Shown here: piece by piece, positions 35,282 through 47,681 of the stretch
Position numbering within the stretch: position 1 is the stretch's first letter
Layout: every line of letters begins with the position of its first letter
Origin: Clostridiales bacterium
GTDB taxonomy: Bacteria > Bacillota > Clostridia > Christensenellales > Aristaeellaceae
NCBI GenBank assembly: GCA_004557125.1
Contig: SFET01000004.1
Location: 62,001 to 126,000, forward strand
Direction of reading: 5' to 3'
DNA length: 64,000 bases
Notes under the pieces: model-generated
The model's database searches: none
What the model saw: the letters and a program-made list of their open reading frames with translations, nothing else
Told to the model about the DNA's origin: nothing
Position numbers and translations under genes: made by a program

Positions 35282-35938
35282 TTATTCCAAGTGCAGCAGG
35301 TTGAAGTCGAATGCCTTGGTGATGGGCACCCAGTACATGGCGTAGTGCTCGTCGTAGCCGGTGCGCACGCCGCGGCGGTTGATGTATTCGGCGCAGATTT
35401 CGCTGCCGGGCACGACCTCGCGGATGTCGGGGCGAACGGCGGGGTTCATGCTGTCGCGGCTGGAGTCGATGATCAGAATCTGGCGCTCGCCGTCCTGCAC
35501 GCGGTGGTCCAGGATGGCCACGATGTGGCCCACGCGCAGGTCGGTCAGGGCGTAGCCGCCGGCCTCCAGGGTGTTCCAGAGGGCCTCGTGATCGTTGAGC
35601 AGGCCGTCCATGTCGTAGCGCAGGCCGTATTTGGCCAGCCTGCCGTCCTCCTGCATGGCCTTGAGCAGCATCGGCCGGTCGGTGCCGTCGTCGCCGCGCC
35701 CGCCGGTGCGGCAGGAGAAGGCCGCCAGCTCGTCGGGATCGATCTTCTCGCCCGTGGCCCAGTCGATCAGGTGGCACACGGAGAAGATGCCGCAGCCGGC
35801 GTCGTGCAGCGTGTCGTTTTCCTCATTGGGGATGCCCGGATAGCCGTAATAGGCGGTCCATTCAGGGCAGCTCTGGTTCAGCAGCCGCAGCTCGCGGCCC
35901 TGATAGTTGAACATTTTGATTTTTCCGGTGTATTCCAT
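35282..35938 (-). CDS. C39-like (papain-fold) cysteine peptidase, cobalamin-riboswitch leader
   Basis: 218 residues. Residues 18-60 read 'LLNQ...W..YYGYPG...T.HDAGCG', the Peptidase_C39_2 pattern: Gln22 as oxyanion residue and Cys49 as nucleophile. His138 ('VGHIVAI') and Asp158 ('LIIDSS') complete a likely triad. There is no signal peptide, so it is probably cytosolic. The long leader (to 36232) ends with a cobalamin riboswitch and a terminator on the same strand, so vitamin B12 should lower its expression. Why B12 would control such a protein is unknown. The start has only a weak ribosome site (GGAAAGG). Confidence 0.65.
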   Translation of the reverse strand: MEYTGKIKMFNYQGRELRLLNQSCPEWTAYYGYPGIPNEENDTLHDAGCGIFSVCHLIDWATGEKIDPDELAAFSCRTGGRGDDGTDRPMLLKAMQEDGRLAKYGLRYDMDGLLNDHEALWNTLEAGGYALTDLRVGHIVAILDHRVQDGERQILIIDSSRDSMNPAVRPDIREVVPGSEICAEYINRRGVRTGYDEHYAMYWVPITKAFDFNLLHLE

Positions 35939-36009
35939 ACGCTTGCCTTTCCGTGCACACGCTCTGCCGGTGCACCTGATGTGAATCCACAGCCGTTCCG
36001 ATCAAACGG

Positions 36010-36048
36010 AAAAAGACGGCCGGCCATACACGCCCTTGTATGACCGGC
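36010..36048 (-). terminator. Terminator in the leader of the C39-like gene
   Basis: On the minus strand GCCGGTCATACA pairs with TGTATGGCCGGC (one mismatch), followed by CGTCTTTTT. It sits between the cobalamin riboswitch and the C39-like gene and may be the regulated element. Confidence 0.65.
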
Positions 36049-36231
36049 TTCGCTTGACCGCGGAGCCGATTGCCGTGCCGGGGGATTTGGCCCGGCCGCG
36101 CGCTCAGCGGACAGTAAAAACAGGATATATCAGATTCTTCGCCGATACATCCCGCCGAAAGTGTCTCGCCGCAGCGCGTCGAAACCGGAACATATCTTTC
36201 TTTGAAACCGAAGAAAGCGATACGCGATCCG

Positions 36232-36400
36232 TGGGCAGGTTTTCTGACTTGGCATCATCGCACTGCGCGCCTTCTCGGCCTTTGCCAATGGCATGTTGCA
36301 CAGTTCTCCGCGTCACAGCAGCGGTCCTGTTGGAGACTCACACTCCATTCCCTCGCACCCCGAAGGGTTCACCCGCAGATTTCCGATATTCTGTTTTCAA
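36232..36400 (-). ncRNA. Cobalamin riboswitch
   Basis: Read on the minus strand this has GGGAATGGAGTGTGAGTCTCC, GCTGCTGTGACG, GCCATTGG and, at its 3' end, the B12 box AAGTCAGAAAACCTGCC. These are the ordered blocks of the cobalamin aptamer. The orientation is leftward, away from the cobT operon and towards the C39-like gene. Its own promoter (36405-36433) lies just upstream. Confidence 0.85.
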
Positions 36401-36404
36401 AGGT

Positions 36405-36433
36405 ATTATAGCACGTTCCCACCCCTTTGTAAA
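36405..36433 (-). promoter_or_regulatory. Promoter of the cobalamin riboswitch
   Basis: Minus-strand TTTACA, 17 nt spacer, TATAAT. Confidence 0.75.
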
Positions 36434-36445
36434 GCGCCGATTTGC

Positions 36446-36474
36446 TTGAAGTTCATGGGTATGTGTGGTATAAT
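36446..36474 (+). promoter_or_regulatory. Promoter of the cobalamin assembly operon
   Basis: TTGAAG (36446-36451), 17 nt spacer, TATAAT (36469-36474), only 13 nt from the -35 box of the leftward riboswitch promoter. The short leader has no room for a riboswitch. Confidence 0.75.
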
Positions 36475-36505
36475 TTCTCTTGATACTTTGCAGATGGAGG
36501 GTGAA

Positions 36506-37264
36506 ATGCGCCGGTTCTATGTATCTGAGCTGGATGCCCGGGCGCCGGAGCTTGCACTGGAGCGGGGCATGGGCCTGGAGATCATCGGCTTCTGTGCAGC
36601 GGAGCGCATGGAGGATGAAGAACTGATCGCTTCGGAGGAGGTGCGGCTGCGCCCGTATGCGCGCAAGTCGCTGCACGCGCCCTACTACGAGCTTGCACCC
36701 TGCGCCATCGATCCGCTGATCCGGGAGGTGAGCCTGAAGCGCTACCGTCAGGCCGTCGCGACCTGCATGCGGCTGGGAATCCGGCGGATGGTCGTGCATT
36801 CGGGCTTCGCGCCGAGGGTGTACTATCCCGAGTGGTTTGTGCCGAGGTCCATCGAATTCTGGCGGGATTTCGTGCGTGAGCTGCCGGAGGATTTTGAATT
36901 GCTGCTGGAGAACGTGCTGGACGTGCACCCGGAGTACATCCGGGACGTGTGCGACGGCGTGGACGATCCCCGGCTGCGCATCTGCCTGGACGTGGGGCAC
37001 GCAAATGTCTATTCGCAGGCTCCGGCGGAGCAGTGGATTGAAATGCTGGGATCCAGAATCGTGCACGTGCACATGCACAACAACGATGGGCTCCGGGACC
37101 TGCACGCTCCGCTGGACGAGGGGAGCCTGGACGTGGAGCGGGTTCTGCGCCATCTGGATGCGTATGCGCCGGCGGCAGACATCTGTATCGAGAGCGTGGA
37201 TGCACTGAGCTGCATCCGTACACTGGAGAAAAGAGGAGTTATTACCGATGAAAAATCCTTATGA
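36506..37264 (+). CDS. Sugar phosphate isomerase/epimerase-like TIM barrel
   Basis: 252 residues from ATG 36506 (GGAGGG upstream). Xylose-isomerase-like/AP-endonuclease-2 fold: 'RRMVVHSGF' (metal His), 'LLLENVLD' (Glu ligand), 'RICLDVGHANVYS' (Asp, His), 'HVHMHNNDG' (His ligands) and 'ICIESV' (Glu). The metal site is thus complete. The last 17 nt overlap cobT, so it is translated as the first gene of the cobalamin operon. Its substrate is unknown; a link to ribose or ribazole chemistry is only conjecture. Confidence 0.75.
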   Translation: MRRFYVSELDARAPELALERGMGLEIIGFCAAERMEDEELIASEEVRLRPYARKSLHAPYYELAPCAIDPLIREVSLKRYRQAVATCMRLGIRRMVVHSGFAPRVYYPEWFVPRSIEFWRDFVRELPEDFELLLENVLDVHPEYIRDVCDGVDDPRLRICLDVGHANVYSQAPAEQWIEMLGSRIVHVHMHNNDGLRDLHAPLDEGSLDVERVLRHLDAYAPAADICIESVDALSCIRTLEKRGVITDEKSL

Positions 37265-38330
37265 AATTGAAATTCCCGCACTGGACGAGGCGGTCATGAA
37301 GGAAGCTTGGGCAAGGCAGGACGCGCTGGCGAAGCCGCCCCGGAGCCTGGGCGTGCTGGAGGAGATCTCCGTGCGCTTTGCCGGCATGACCGGGAAGCTG
37401 TACAACGACGCGAAGAAGCGCCGCATTCTGATCTTTGCCGCGGACAACGGCGTGGTGGAGGAGGGCGTGACCTCTGCGCCCCAGTCGGTGACGCTGGCGC
37501 AGACCATCAACTTCACCCGGGGCCTGACCGGCGTGGCGGTGCTGGCGAAGCACTATAACACCGAATTGAAGGTCGTGGACGTGGGCATCAACGCCCGCTT
37601 CGAACAGCCGGGTGTGATCGACCGCAAGATCGCTCTGGGCACGCGGAACCTGGCCAAGGAGCCCGCCATGAGCCGGGAACAGGCGCTTCAGGCGCTGAAC
37701 ACCGGCTACGAGATGGCCGCGCAGGCCGCTGCGGATGGCGTGGAGATCCTGGGCATCGGAGAGATGGGCATCGGAAACACCACCACCTCCAGCGCAATCC
37801 TCTCCTGCCTGCTTGGCCTGCCGGCTGAGGCGACCACCGGTCGCGGCGGCGGCGTGAACGACGCGGGCTTTGCGCGCAAGAAGGAGATCATCGACTCCGC
37901 CATCGCGCGCTGGGAGCCCGATCCGAAGGACGTGGTGGACGTGATGACCAAGGTGGGCGGCTTCGACATCGCGGCCATGTGCGGCGCATTCCTGGGCGCG
38001 GCGGCACACCGGCTGCCGGTGGTGATCGACGGCTACATCTCCGCGGTTTCGGCGCTGTGTGCATACCGCATCCGCCCGGAGAGCGCCAACTACTTCTTCG
38101 GCTCCCACATCTCCTGCGAGCGCGGCTATCTGCTGGCCATGGATGAGATGAAGGTCAAGCCCATGTTCCAGCTGGAGATGCGGCTGGGCGAGGGCAGTGG
38201 CTGTCCCATCGCCTTCGAGGTGATCGACGGCGCGCTGTCGGTGCTGAAGAACATGGCGACCTTCGACGAGGCGCGCATCGACGACGGATACCTCAGCGAG
38301 ATCCGCAGCGACGCGCACCTGCAGAGGTGA
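37248..38330 (+). CDS. cobT: Nicotinate-nucleotide:dimethylbenzimidazole phosphoribosyltransferase
   Basis: 360 residues, the expected CobT length. It makes alpha-ribazole phosphate from a lower-ligand base and NaMN. 'LAKPPRSLGVLEE' near the start, 'FAADNGVVEEGV', 'GEMGIGNTTTSSA' and 'GRGGGVNDAGFARKKEII' are signature blocks, and the catalytic Glu region near the C-terminus 'LEMRLGEGSG' is intact. Start 37248 follows AAGAGGAG. Acts with CobU, CobS and CobC in nucleotide-loop assembly. Confidence 0.95.
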   Translation: MKNPYEIEIPALDEAVMKEAWARQDALAKPPRSLGVLEEISVRFAGMTGKLYNDAKKRRILIFAADNGVVEEGVTSAPQSVTLAQTINFTRGLTGVAVLAKHYNTELKVVDVGINARFEQPGVIDRKIALGTRNLAKEPAMSREQALQALNTGYEMAAQAAADGVEILGIGEMGIGNTTTSSAILSCLLGLPAEATTGRGGGVNDAGFARKKEIIDSAIARWEPDPKDVVDVMTKVGGFDIAAMCGAFLGAAAHRLPVVIDGYISAVSALCAYRIRPESANYFFGSHISCERGYLLAMDEMKVKPMFQLEMRLGEGSGCPIAFEVIDGALSVLKNMATFDEARIDDGYLSEIRSDAHLQR

Positions 38331-38335
38331 ACAGG

Positions 38336-38866
38336 ATGCACACACTGATTTCCGGCGGCTGCAAGAACGGCAAGTCCTACTACGCCCAGCGCGTGGCGAA
38401 GGCTGCGGGTGCGCCGCTGTACTATCTGGCCACGATGATCTCCACCGGCGAGGAGGACGATGCGCGCATCGCCCGCCACCTGAAGGAGCGCGAGGGCTGG
38501 GGCTTTGAGACCATCGAGTGCGGCAAGGGCATCCTGCATGCGCTGGAGCGCGCCGACGCAAACGGCTCCTTTCTGCTGGACAGCGTGACGGCGCTGCTGG
38601 CCAACGAGATGTTCGATCCGGCGGGCTTCGATCCCGACGCGGCCGAGCGCGTGGCGGAGGAGCTTGCGCAGTTCGTGTCGCGCACGAAGAACGTGGTGTT
38701 CGTCTCGGACTACCTGTATTCCGACGCGCAGGACTTCGACGAATGGACGGAGCGATACCGCCGGGGCCTGGCCCTGGTGGACCGCCGCCTGGCGAAGTGC
38801 TGCGAAACGGTGCTGGAGGTCTCCTCCGGCACGGTGATCTGCCACAAGGGGGTGCTTCCGCTGTGA
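38336..38866 (+). CDS. cobU: Adenosylcobinamide kinase/guanylyltransferase
   Basis: 176 residues. The P-loop is 'SGGCKNGKS' (residues 6-14), followed by 'YYLATM', 'ARIARHLKERE' (the His in 'RH' is the guanylylated residue in CobU) and 'LLDSVTALLANEMF'. It phosphorylates adenosylcobinamide and activates it with GTP. I prefer ATG 38336 over GTG 38327; AGAGGTG lies upstream. Sits between cobT and cobS. Confidence 0.9.
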   Translation: MHTLISGGCKNGKSYYAQRVAKAAGAPLYYLATMISTGEEDDARIARHLKEREGWGFETIECGKGILHALERADANGSFLLDSVTALLANEMFDPAGFDPDAAERVAEELAQFVSRTKNVVFVSDYLYSDAQDFDEWTERYRRGLALVDRRLAKCCETVLEVSSGTVICHKGVLPL

Positions 38867-39600
38867 AAGACATGCTCACCGCCATGGATATGTGCCTGCA
38901 CATGTTCATCTCGATCCCGCTGCCTCCGGGCAAGTGGGACGACAGCCTGCGCAAGCAGAGCACGGCCTGCCTTCCGCTGCTGGGACTGCTGATCGGCGCG
39001 ATCTGGCTGGGAATCGCTTATCTGGCGCGGGCGATCCTGCCGCTGCCGCTGGCTTCTGCGGTGGTCGCGGCCTACCCGTTCCTGATCACCGGCTTCATCC
39101 ACCTGGACGGCTACATGGACGCAAGCGATGCACTCTTGTCCTGGCGGAACCGCGAGGAGCGCTTGCGCATCCTGAAGGACGTGCACGTGGGCTCCTTCGC
39201 CGTGGTGATGATCGGCCTCTTGTTCCTGTTCCAGTTCGCGGCCTGCCTGTCGGTGACGAAGCTGTTCCCACTGTTGCTGATCCCGGTGCTGTCCCGCGCG
39301 GGTTCGGCGCTGTGCGTGCTGGCGATGAAGCCCCTGGGCCACAGCGAGTACGCTTCCGGCAAGCAGAGCGCTCCGGACAGCCTGATCTACGCGGTGCTGG
39401 CCATGGCCGCGGCGGCGATGATCGTGCTGACGCTGGTCTGCGGATGGCGGGGCCTGGTCGTGGGCGCTGCGGTGGTTCTGGGCTACGCCCTCGCCATGTG
39501 GCGCTGCGTGTGCTCGCTGGGCGGCGTGTCCGGCGATCTGGCGGGCTTCTCGCTGACGGTGGCGGAGCTGTGCGGGCTGATCGCCCTCTCAATGATCTGA
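38863..39600 (+). CDS. cobS: Adenosylcobinamide-GDP ribazoletransferase
   Basis: 245 residues, about seven membrane helices. 'FISIPLP' near the start, 'FLITGFIHLDGYMDASDALLSWR' (Asp motif that binds Mg2+) and 'HVGSFAVVMIGLLFL' are typical of CobS. It joins AdoCbi-GDP with alpha-ribazole to close the cobalamin loop at the membrane. The GTG at 38863 overlaps the cobU stop (GTGA) and has AAGGGGG upstream; ATG 38872 is the alternative. Confidence 0.9.
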   Translation: MKDMLTAMDMCLHMFISIPLPPGKWDDSLRKQSTACLPLLGLLIGAIWLGIAYLARAILPLPLASAVVAAYPFLITGFIHLDGYMDASDALLSWRNREERLRILKDVHVGSFAVVMIGLLFLFQFAACLSVTKLFPLLLIPVLSRAGSALCVLAMKPLGHSEYASGKQSAPDSLIYAVLAMAAAAMIVLTLVCGWRGLVVGAAVVLGYALAMWRCVCSLGGVSGDLAGFSLTVAELCGLIALSMI

Positions 39601-39612
39601 AGGAGTGAAAAT

Positions 39613-39987
39613 ATGATCTTTGTATTTGGCGGCGCATATCAGGGCATGGAGGACTATGCCCGCGAACAGTGCGGAGCTGCGGAAACCGTGCAGCTCACGG
39701 AAGATGATGCGCAGATCGACTTCTCCACCGGCGCGGTGGCGGGCCTGGAGAGATACGTGCTGGGCTGCGTGCGCCGGGGCGAGAATGCGCGGGAATATTT
39801 TGAAGCCCGTCGCGACGAATGGAAGGATGCGGTGCTGATCGGCACGGACTTCTCCTGCGGGCTGGTGCCCATGGAGGCGGAGAATCGCCTGTGGCGGGAG
39901 GAGAATGGACGGCTGAACAACTATCTGGCGGGCGAGGCGGCGCGCGTGGTGCGCATGTTCTGCGGCATCGCCCAGGTGATCAAGTGA
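39613..39987 (+). CDS. Short CobU-like protein
   Basis: 124 residues. 'FVFGGAYQGMEDYA' resembles a P-loop start but lacks the GK[ST] lysine, while 'GTDFSCGLVPMEAENRLWREENGRLNNYLAGEA' matches the C-terminal half of CobU (the 'NEVG-x-G-x-VP-x-RxFRD-x-G' region). It looks like a compact CobU paralogue missing the middle of the domain. It lies between cobS and cobC, so it should still serve cobinamide salvage, possibly as the guanylyltransferase or an inactive partner. Start 39613 follows GAAGGAG. Confidence 0.65.
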   Translation: MIFVFGGAYQGMEDYAREQCGAAETVQLTEDDAQIDFSTGAVAGLERYVLGCVRRGENAREYFEARRDEWKDAVLIGTDFSCGLVPMEAENRLWREENGRLNNYLAGEAARVVRMFCGIAQVIK

Positions 39988-40556
39988 GGCTGGTGCTGCT
40001 GCGCCACGGCAGAACGGCGGCCAACGAGGCGCGGCTCTACTGCGGCGCGACGGACGTGGTGCTGTCGGAGGCGGGGCGTGCGCAATTGCTGCTGCGCCGG
40101 GAGTCGGTGCGCTACCCGGAGATCGACGGCCTGCTGCGGGTCACCAGCGGCATGCTCCGCGCGGACGAGACGCTGCGCATCCTCTTCGGTGCGGAACCGG
40201 AGCTGCGGCTTCCCGGCCTGCAGGAGATGAACTTCGGGCGCTTCGAGATGCACAGCTACGAGCAGCTGAAAGAGGACGCGGACTACCAGAGGTGGATCAT
40301 GGACGCAAGCGGCGAGGTCTCCACGCCCGGCGGGGAATCCAAGCGGGATTTCCAGCGGCGCGTGAACGCAGCCTTCGACGGCCTGCGCCGGGATGCGCTG
40401 GTGGTGTGCCACGGCGGGGTGATTGCCGCGCGCATGGAAAAGCTGTTTCCGCAGGAGAACAAGAATCTGTACCAGTGGCAGCCGGACTCCGGCCTGGGTT
40501 ACGTCCTGGAGGAGCGCGGCGGCGTGTGGAGCTATACGACCATCGGGGAGGAATGA
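39984..40556 (+). CDS. cobC: Alpha-ribazole phosphatase, histidine phosphatase family
   Basis: 190 residues. 'LRHGRTAANEARLYCG' gives the phospho-histidine His8 and Arg; 'VVCHGGV' supplies the second catalytic His. By context it removes phosphate from alpha-ribazole-5'-phosphate (or adenosylcobalamin-5'-phosphate). The start is GTG 39984, overlapping the previous stop (GTGA). Histidine phosphatases vary in substrate, so the assignment rests on the cobalamin operon. Confidence 0.82.
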   Translation: MRLVLLRHGRTAANEARLYCGATDVVLSEAGRAQLLLRRESVRYPEIDGLLRVTSGMLRADETLRILFGAEPELRLPGLQEMNFGRFEMHSYEQLKEDADYQRWIMDASGEVSTPGGESKRDFQRRVNAAFDGLRRDALVVCHGGVIAARMEKLFPQENKNLYQWQPDSGLGYVLEERGGVWSYTTIGEE

Positions 40557-40558
40557 AA

Positions 40559-41032
40559 ATGCGGCATCCGGATCGGGAAATTACGGACATTCAGGAGATT
40601 GCGCAGGTCTTTGAACGGGCGGACACCATCCGCATCGGCATGCACGGCGGGGACTATCCATACGTGGTGCCGGTGTCCTACGGTTGGGAGCTGGTGGACG
40701 GGAAGATTGCCGTCTACTTTCACGGCGCGCGCTGTGGCAGGAAGTATGAGCTGCTGCGACAGGATCCCAGGGTGTGCGTGGAGGCCGACGTGCTCAATGG
40801 CTACGTGCCCAACGGCAGCAGCTATACAGCGGACTACATAAGCGCCATCGGCTTCGGCGCGGCGGAGAGCCTGACGGGCGTGGAGGCGGTGCACGGCATG
40901 CAACTGCTGCTGCGCCACTGCGGCGCGCCGGAGGACGTCGCAGAGAGATGCATCCTGCGGGATATCACCGAGATGACCCGCGTGGTGCTTGTGCAGGTGA
41001 CGGGCAAGCACCGGTTCGGGCAGAAACAGTAA
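40559..41032 (+). CDS. Pyridoxamine 5'-phosphate oxidase-like flavin-binding protein
   Basis: 157 residues, NimA/PNPOx-like split barrel: 'IRIGMHGGDYPYVVPVSYGWE', 'IYFHGARCGRK'-type strand (40710-40745) and 'SAIGFGAAE'. Relatives bind FMN and reduce small molecules such as nitroimidazoles. ATG 40559 is preferred (GGGGAGG 7 nt upstream); an ATG at 40553 overlaps cobC. It is the last gene of the cobalamin operon; a role in corrinoid reduction is possible but not shown by the sequence. Confidence 0.75.
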   Translation: MRHPDREITDIQEIAQVFERADTIRIGMHGGDYPYVVPVSYGWELVDGKIAVYFHGARCGRKYELLRQDPRVCVEADVLNGYVPNGSSYTADYISAIGFGAAESLTGVEAVHGMQLLLRHCGAPEDVAERCILRDITEMTRVVLVQVTGKHRFGQKQ

Positions 41033-41069
41033 AAATCCGTGCAAAGTAGAAGGCACAGTGCACAAATGA

Positions 41070-41100
41070 AACCGCAGTTGAAGGACTGCGGTTATTTTTG
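41070..41100 (+). terminator. Terminator of the cobalamin operon
   Basis: AACCGCAGT (41070-41078) pairs with ACTGCGGTT (41085-41093), TGAAGG loop, then ATTTTTG. Confidence 0.85.
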
Positions 41101-41225
41101 CATTAAAAAAGCGAATTTTGAAAATCGATGGGAAACGTGGGGGATTTGTGCTATATTGGAAGCAAAGAAATACAGACACATGGGTGTGCGCTTCGGAAGC
41201 GCGGGTATACCAGAGGATTTTTTGT

Positions 41226-42479
41226 ATGCATTATCTATCCGATTTCGATGGCTGCGTCGGCAGACCGGCGAGCCAGAACCAGATCAAGGAAGAAAAACTG
41301 AAATGGCTGTTCAATCTCCTGTATGAGGCGGGGGAGATGGCGCGTGCGGATCTTGCGCGCGTGACCGGCCTGAGTCCCACGACCATCTCTGCCCTGGTGG
41401 ACGAACTGATCCGCAAGGGACTGGTGGTCGAGGCCGGCTTTGCATCGACCGTGCAGGGCGGCCGCAAGCCCATCAACCTGCGCGTAAATGCACAGGGGCG
41501 GCAGATTCCGACGTTTACGCTGCACCGCTGGGGCCTGCGCTTTGAGCTCTACAACCTGGGTATGGAGGTCATCGAGGCCTTCGAGGTGCGGTTCTCCCCG
41601 GAGGAGCAGGCGCAGGTGGAGGAAAGCTGCATCGCGCAGATCCAGCGCGTGCTGTTCCGGCAGTCGACGCGCTTTGACTGGCGCATCGCCGCGGGCGTAT
41701 GCATCTGCGTGCCGGGCATCTATCAGCCGGATTGCAGCGCGTTTGTGCTGTGGGCGGACGAGGCGCAGCTGCGCCTGGACCGGCTGCAGACGCTGGAGCA
41801 GGAGCTGCAGCTGCCGCTGTTCATCGGAAACGAATCCCAGTGCCTCGCCTATGCCGAGGTGCAGATCGGGAAGAGTGAGTGTGCGTGGAACGACAGCCTG
41901 CTGTACGTGATCGTTTCGGAGCAGGTGGAATCCTGCCTCTACGTCAACAACGATATCTACACCGGCAGGGACAACTATGCCGGCCGCCTGGGGCACATCT
42001 CCATCAATTACAAGGGTAAGCTGTGCAGCTGCGGCGGCCGAGGATGCCTGGAGCGCTATGTGAATATCCACGCCATTCTGGAACGCATTGCGCAGGCGGC
42101 CGCGTTTTCGCGCTGCCCGGCGCTGGACCGCCTGACCGGCGGCGACATGCATCATCTGACGCTGCAGATGATCGGCCGTTCCTACGATGCGGGCGAACCC
42201 GCCGTTCAGGAGGCCATGGACGATGTGGCGGAGCAGCTGTTCACCGGCATTTACGCCCTTGTGTGCGCCACCGGCGTGGGCAGGATTGTGCTGGGAGGCG
42301 ACATCGTCCAGCTGGGCGCTGGCTTCCTCGAGCGGCTGCGGGCATTCTGCGGGCGCGTGAAGGGAAGTCACCTGTTGCAGGGCATCACGGTGGATTACAG
42401 CCGGGTCGGCCTGGAGGATTGCAGCAGCGGCATGGTGCGCTACTTCATCAACAGGCGGCTGGAGATCGGCCGCGGCTGA
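41226..42479 (+). CDS. ROK family transcriptional regulator
   Basis: 417 residues. Residues 20-85 form a winged helix-turn-helix ('RADLARVTGLSPTTISALVDELIRKGLV'). The rest is a ROK sugar-kinase-like domain with 'GRLGHISINYKGKLCSCGGRGCLERY', the Zn-binding CxCGxxGC motif. The catalytic DxGxT phosphate loop is not evident, as in NagC/XylR-type repressors. It should bind a sugar and control transport or catabolic genes. Start 41226 follows AGAGGA; an in-frame ATG at 41118 has no site. No sugar operon is adjacent, so its targets are unknown. Confidence 0.82.
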   Translation: MHYLSDFDGCVGRPASQNQIKEEKLKWLFNLLYEAGEMARADLARVTGLSPTTISALVDELIRKGLVVEAGFASTVQGGRKPINLRVNAQGRQIPTFTLHRWGLRFELYNLGMEVIEAFEVRFSPEEQAQVEESCIAQIQRVLFRQSTRFDWRIAAGVCICVPGIYQPDCSAFVLWADEAQLRLDRLQTLEQELQLPLFIGNESQCLAYAEVQIGKSECAWNDSLLYVIVSEQVESCLYVNNDIYTGRDNYAGRLGHISINYKGKLCSCGGRGCLERYVNIHAILERIAQAAAFSRCPALDRLTGGDMHHLTLQMIGRSYDAGEPAVQEAMDDVAEQLFTGIYALVCATGVGRIVLGGDIVQLGAGFLERLRAFCGRVKGSHLLQGITVDYSRVGLEDCSSGMVRYFINRRLEIGRG

Positions 42480-42494
42480 GAAATGAAATCGGAA

Positions 42495-42518
42495 AGGGCG
42501 CTTCGAAGCGCCCTCTTT
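42495..42518. terminator. Bidirectional terminator, ROK gene and carB-dapF
   Basis: AGGGCGCTT (42495-42503) pairs with AAGCGCCCT (42506-42514), flanked by AAA on the left and CTTT on the right. Confidence 0.7.
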
Positions 42519-42535
42519 GCATCTCTGTCTCGGGA

Positions 42536-46551
<4,016 letters not shown>

Positions 46552-46561
<10 letters not shown>

Positions 46562-47622
46562 GCCTCGGCACCTCCCATCATGGAAATGAAGCGGTCAAAG
46601 AGGAAAGCGGTGTCGCGGGGGCCGGAGCAGGCCTCCGGGTGGAACTGCACGGTGAAGGCGTTCCACTCGGGGTAGTCGATGCCCTCGCAGGTGTTGTCAT
46701 TGGCGTTGACGAAGCGGATCTGTCCCTCACGGACGGACTCGGACACCACTGCGTAGCCGTGGTTCTGGCTGGTGATGTAGGTGCGCGTGCCGCCAACCTC
46801 CTTCACCGGCTGGTTCGCGCCGCGGTGGCCGAACTTCATCTTTTCCGTGCGTCCGCCTGCGGCCAGCGCCGTCAGCTGATGGCCGAGGCAGATGCCGAAC
46901 ACAGGCAGCTTGCCCAGCATCTTTGCGATCTGGGCGATGCAGTAGCTGTTCTCGCTGGGGTCGCCGGGGCCGTTGGAGAGCATTACGCCGTCGAAGCCGC
47001 CGTTCAGAATCTCCCGGGCCGGGGTGCGTGCGGGCCAGACTGTCACCGTGCAGCCGCGCTTCTGCAGCTCCCGCACGATGTTGCGCTTCGCGCCGTAGTC
47101 CATCAGCGCCACGCGGAATTTTTCTTCTCCACAGGCCGGATGGGTGGAGGGGCCGTCACAGGTGACCTCGTCCACCACGCCCACCACGCTGTAATTCTGA
47201 ATCGGGGTCAGATCGGCGGGAATTTCGGAGCAGATCATGGCGTTCATCACGCCGCTCTCGCGAATCTTGCGGGTGATGGCGCGGGTGTCCACGCCGCAGA
47301 TGCCGGGCACGCCGCGCTCCTTCAGGAAGCGGTCCAGTTCATACTGGCTGCGGAAGTTGGAGGGCGCGTCGCAGATTTCGCGTACCACATAGCCGCGCAC
47401 GTGGCACTTGCCCTCGAAGTCGTCCTCGATCACGCCGTAGTTGCCGATCAGCGGGAAGGTCTGCATCACGATTTGTCCCGCATAGCTGGGGTCGGTCAGG
47501 GTCTCCAGATAGCCCACCATGCCCGTGGTGAACACCAGCTCGCCCAGGCCGCACGCCTCCGCGCCGATGCCGACGCCCTCGTACACGCTGCCGTCGGCCA
47601 GCACCAGATAAGCCTTCGCCAT
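46552..47622 (-). CDS. carA: Carbamoyl-phosphate synthase small subunit
   Basis: 356 residues. The N-terminal half has 'TTGMVGYLETLTDPSYAGQI', and the class I glutamine amidotransferase half has the Cys nucleophile in 'GICLGHQ' and the His-Glu pair in 'VQFHPEA'. It releases ammonia from glutamine and channels it to CarB. The 3' end overlaps carB-dapF by 10 nt. argF precedes it by 59 nt, so the operon reads argF-carA-carB/dapF. Confidence 0.95.
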
Positions 47623-47644
47623 AAATAACCTCTCTTTCGTACCA

Positions 47645-47671
47645 AGAACCGGCAGTTTGCCGGTTCTTTTT
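47645..47671. terminator. Hairpin between argF and carA
   Basis: AGAACCGGCA (47645-47654) pairs with TGCCGGTTCT (47658-47667), GTT loop. The U-tract is on the plus-strand side, where no gene ends. On the minus strand it would act as a weak attenuator between argF and carA. Confidence 0.5.
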
Positions 47672-47681
47672 GCAGCTATGA

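Noticed and set aside
36104..36316. A 70-codon minus-strand frame within the cobalamin riboswitch region
   Set aside because: The conserved aptamer blocks explain the sequence; the frame has no ribosome site and its codons cross the B12 box.
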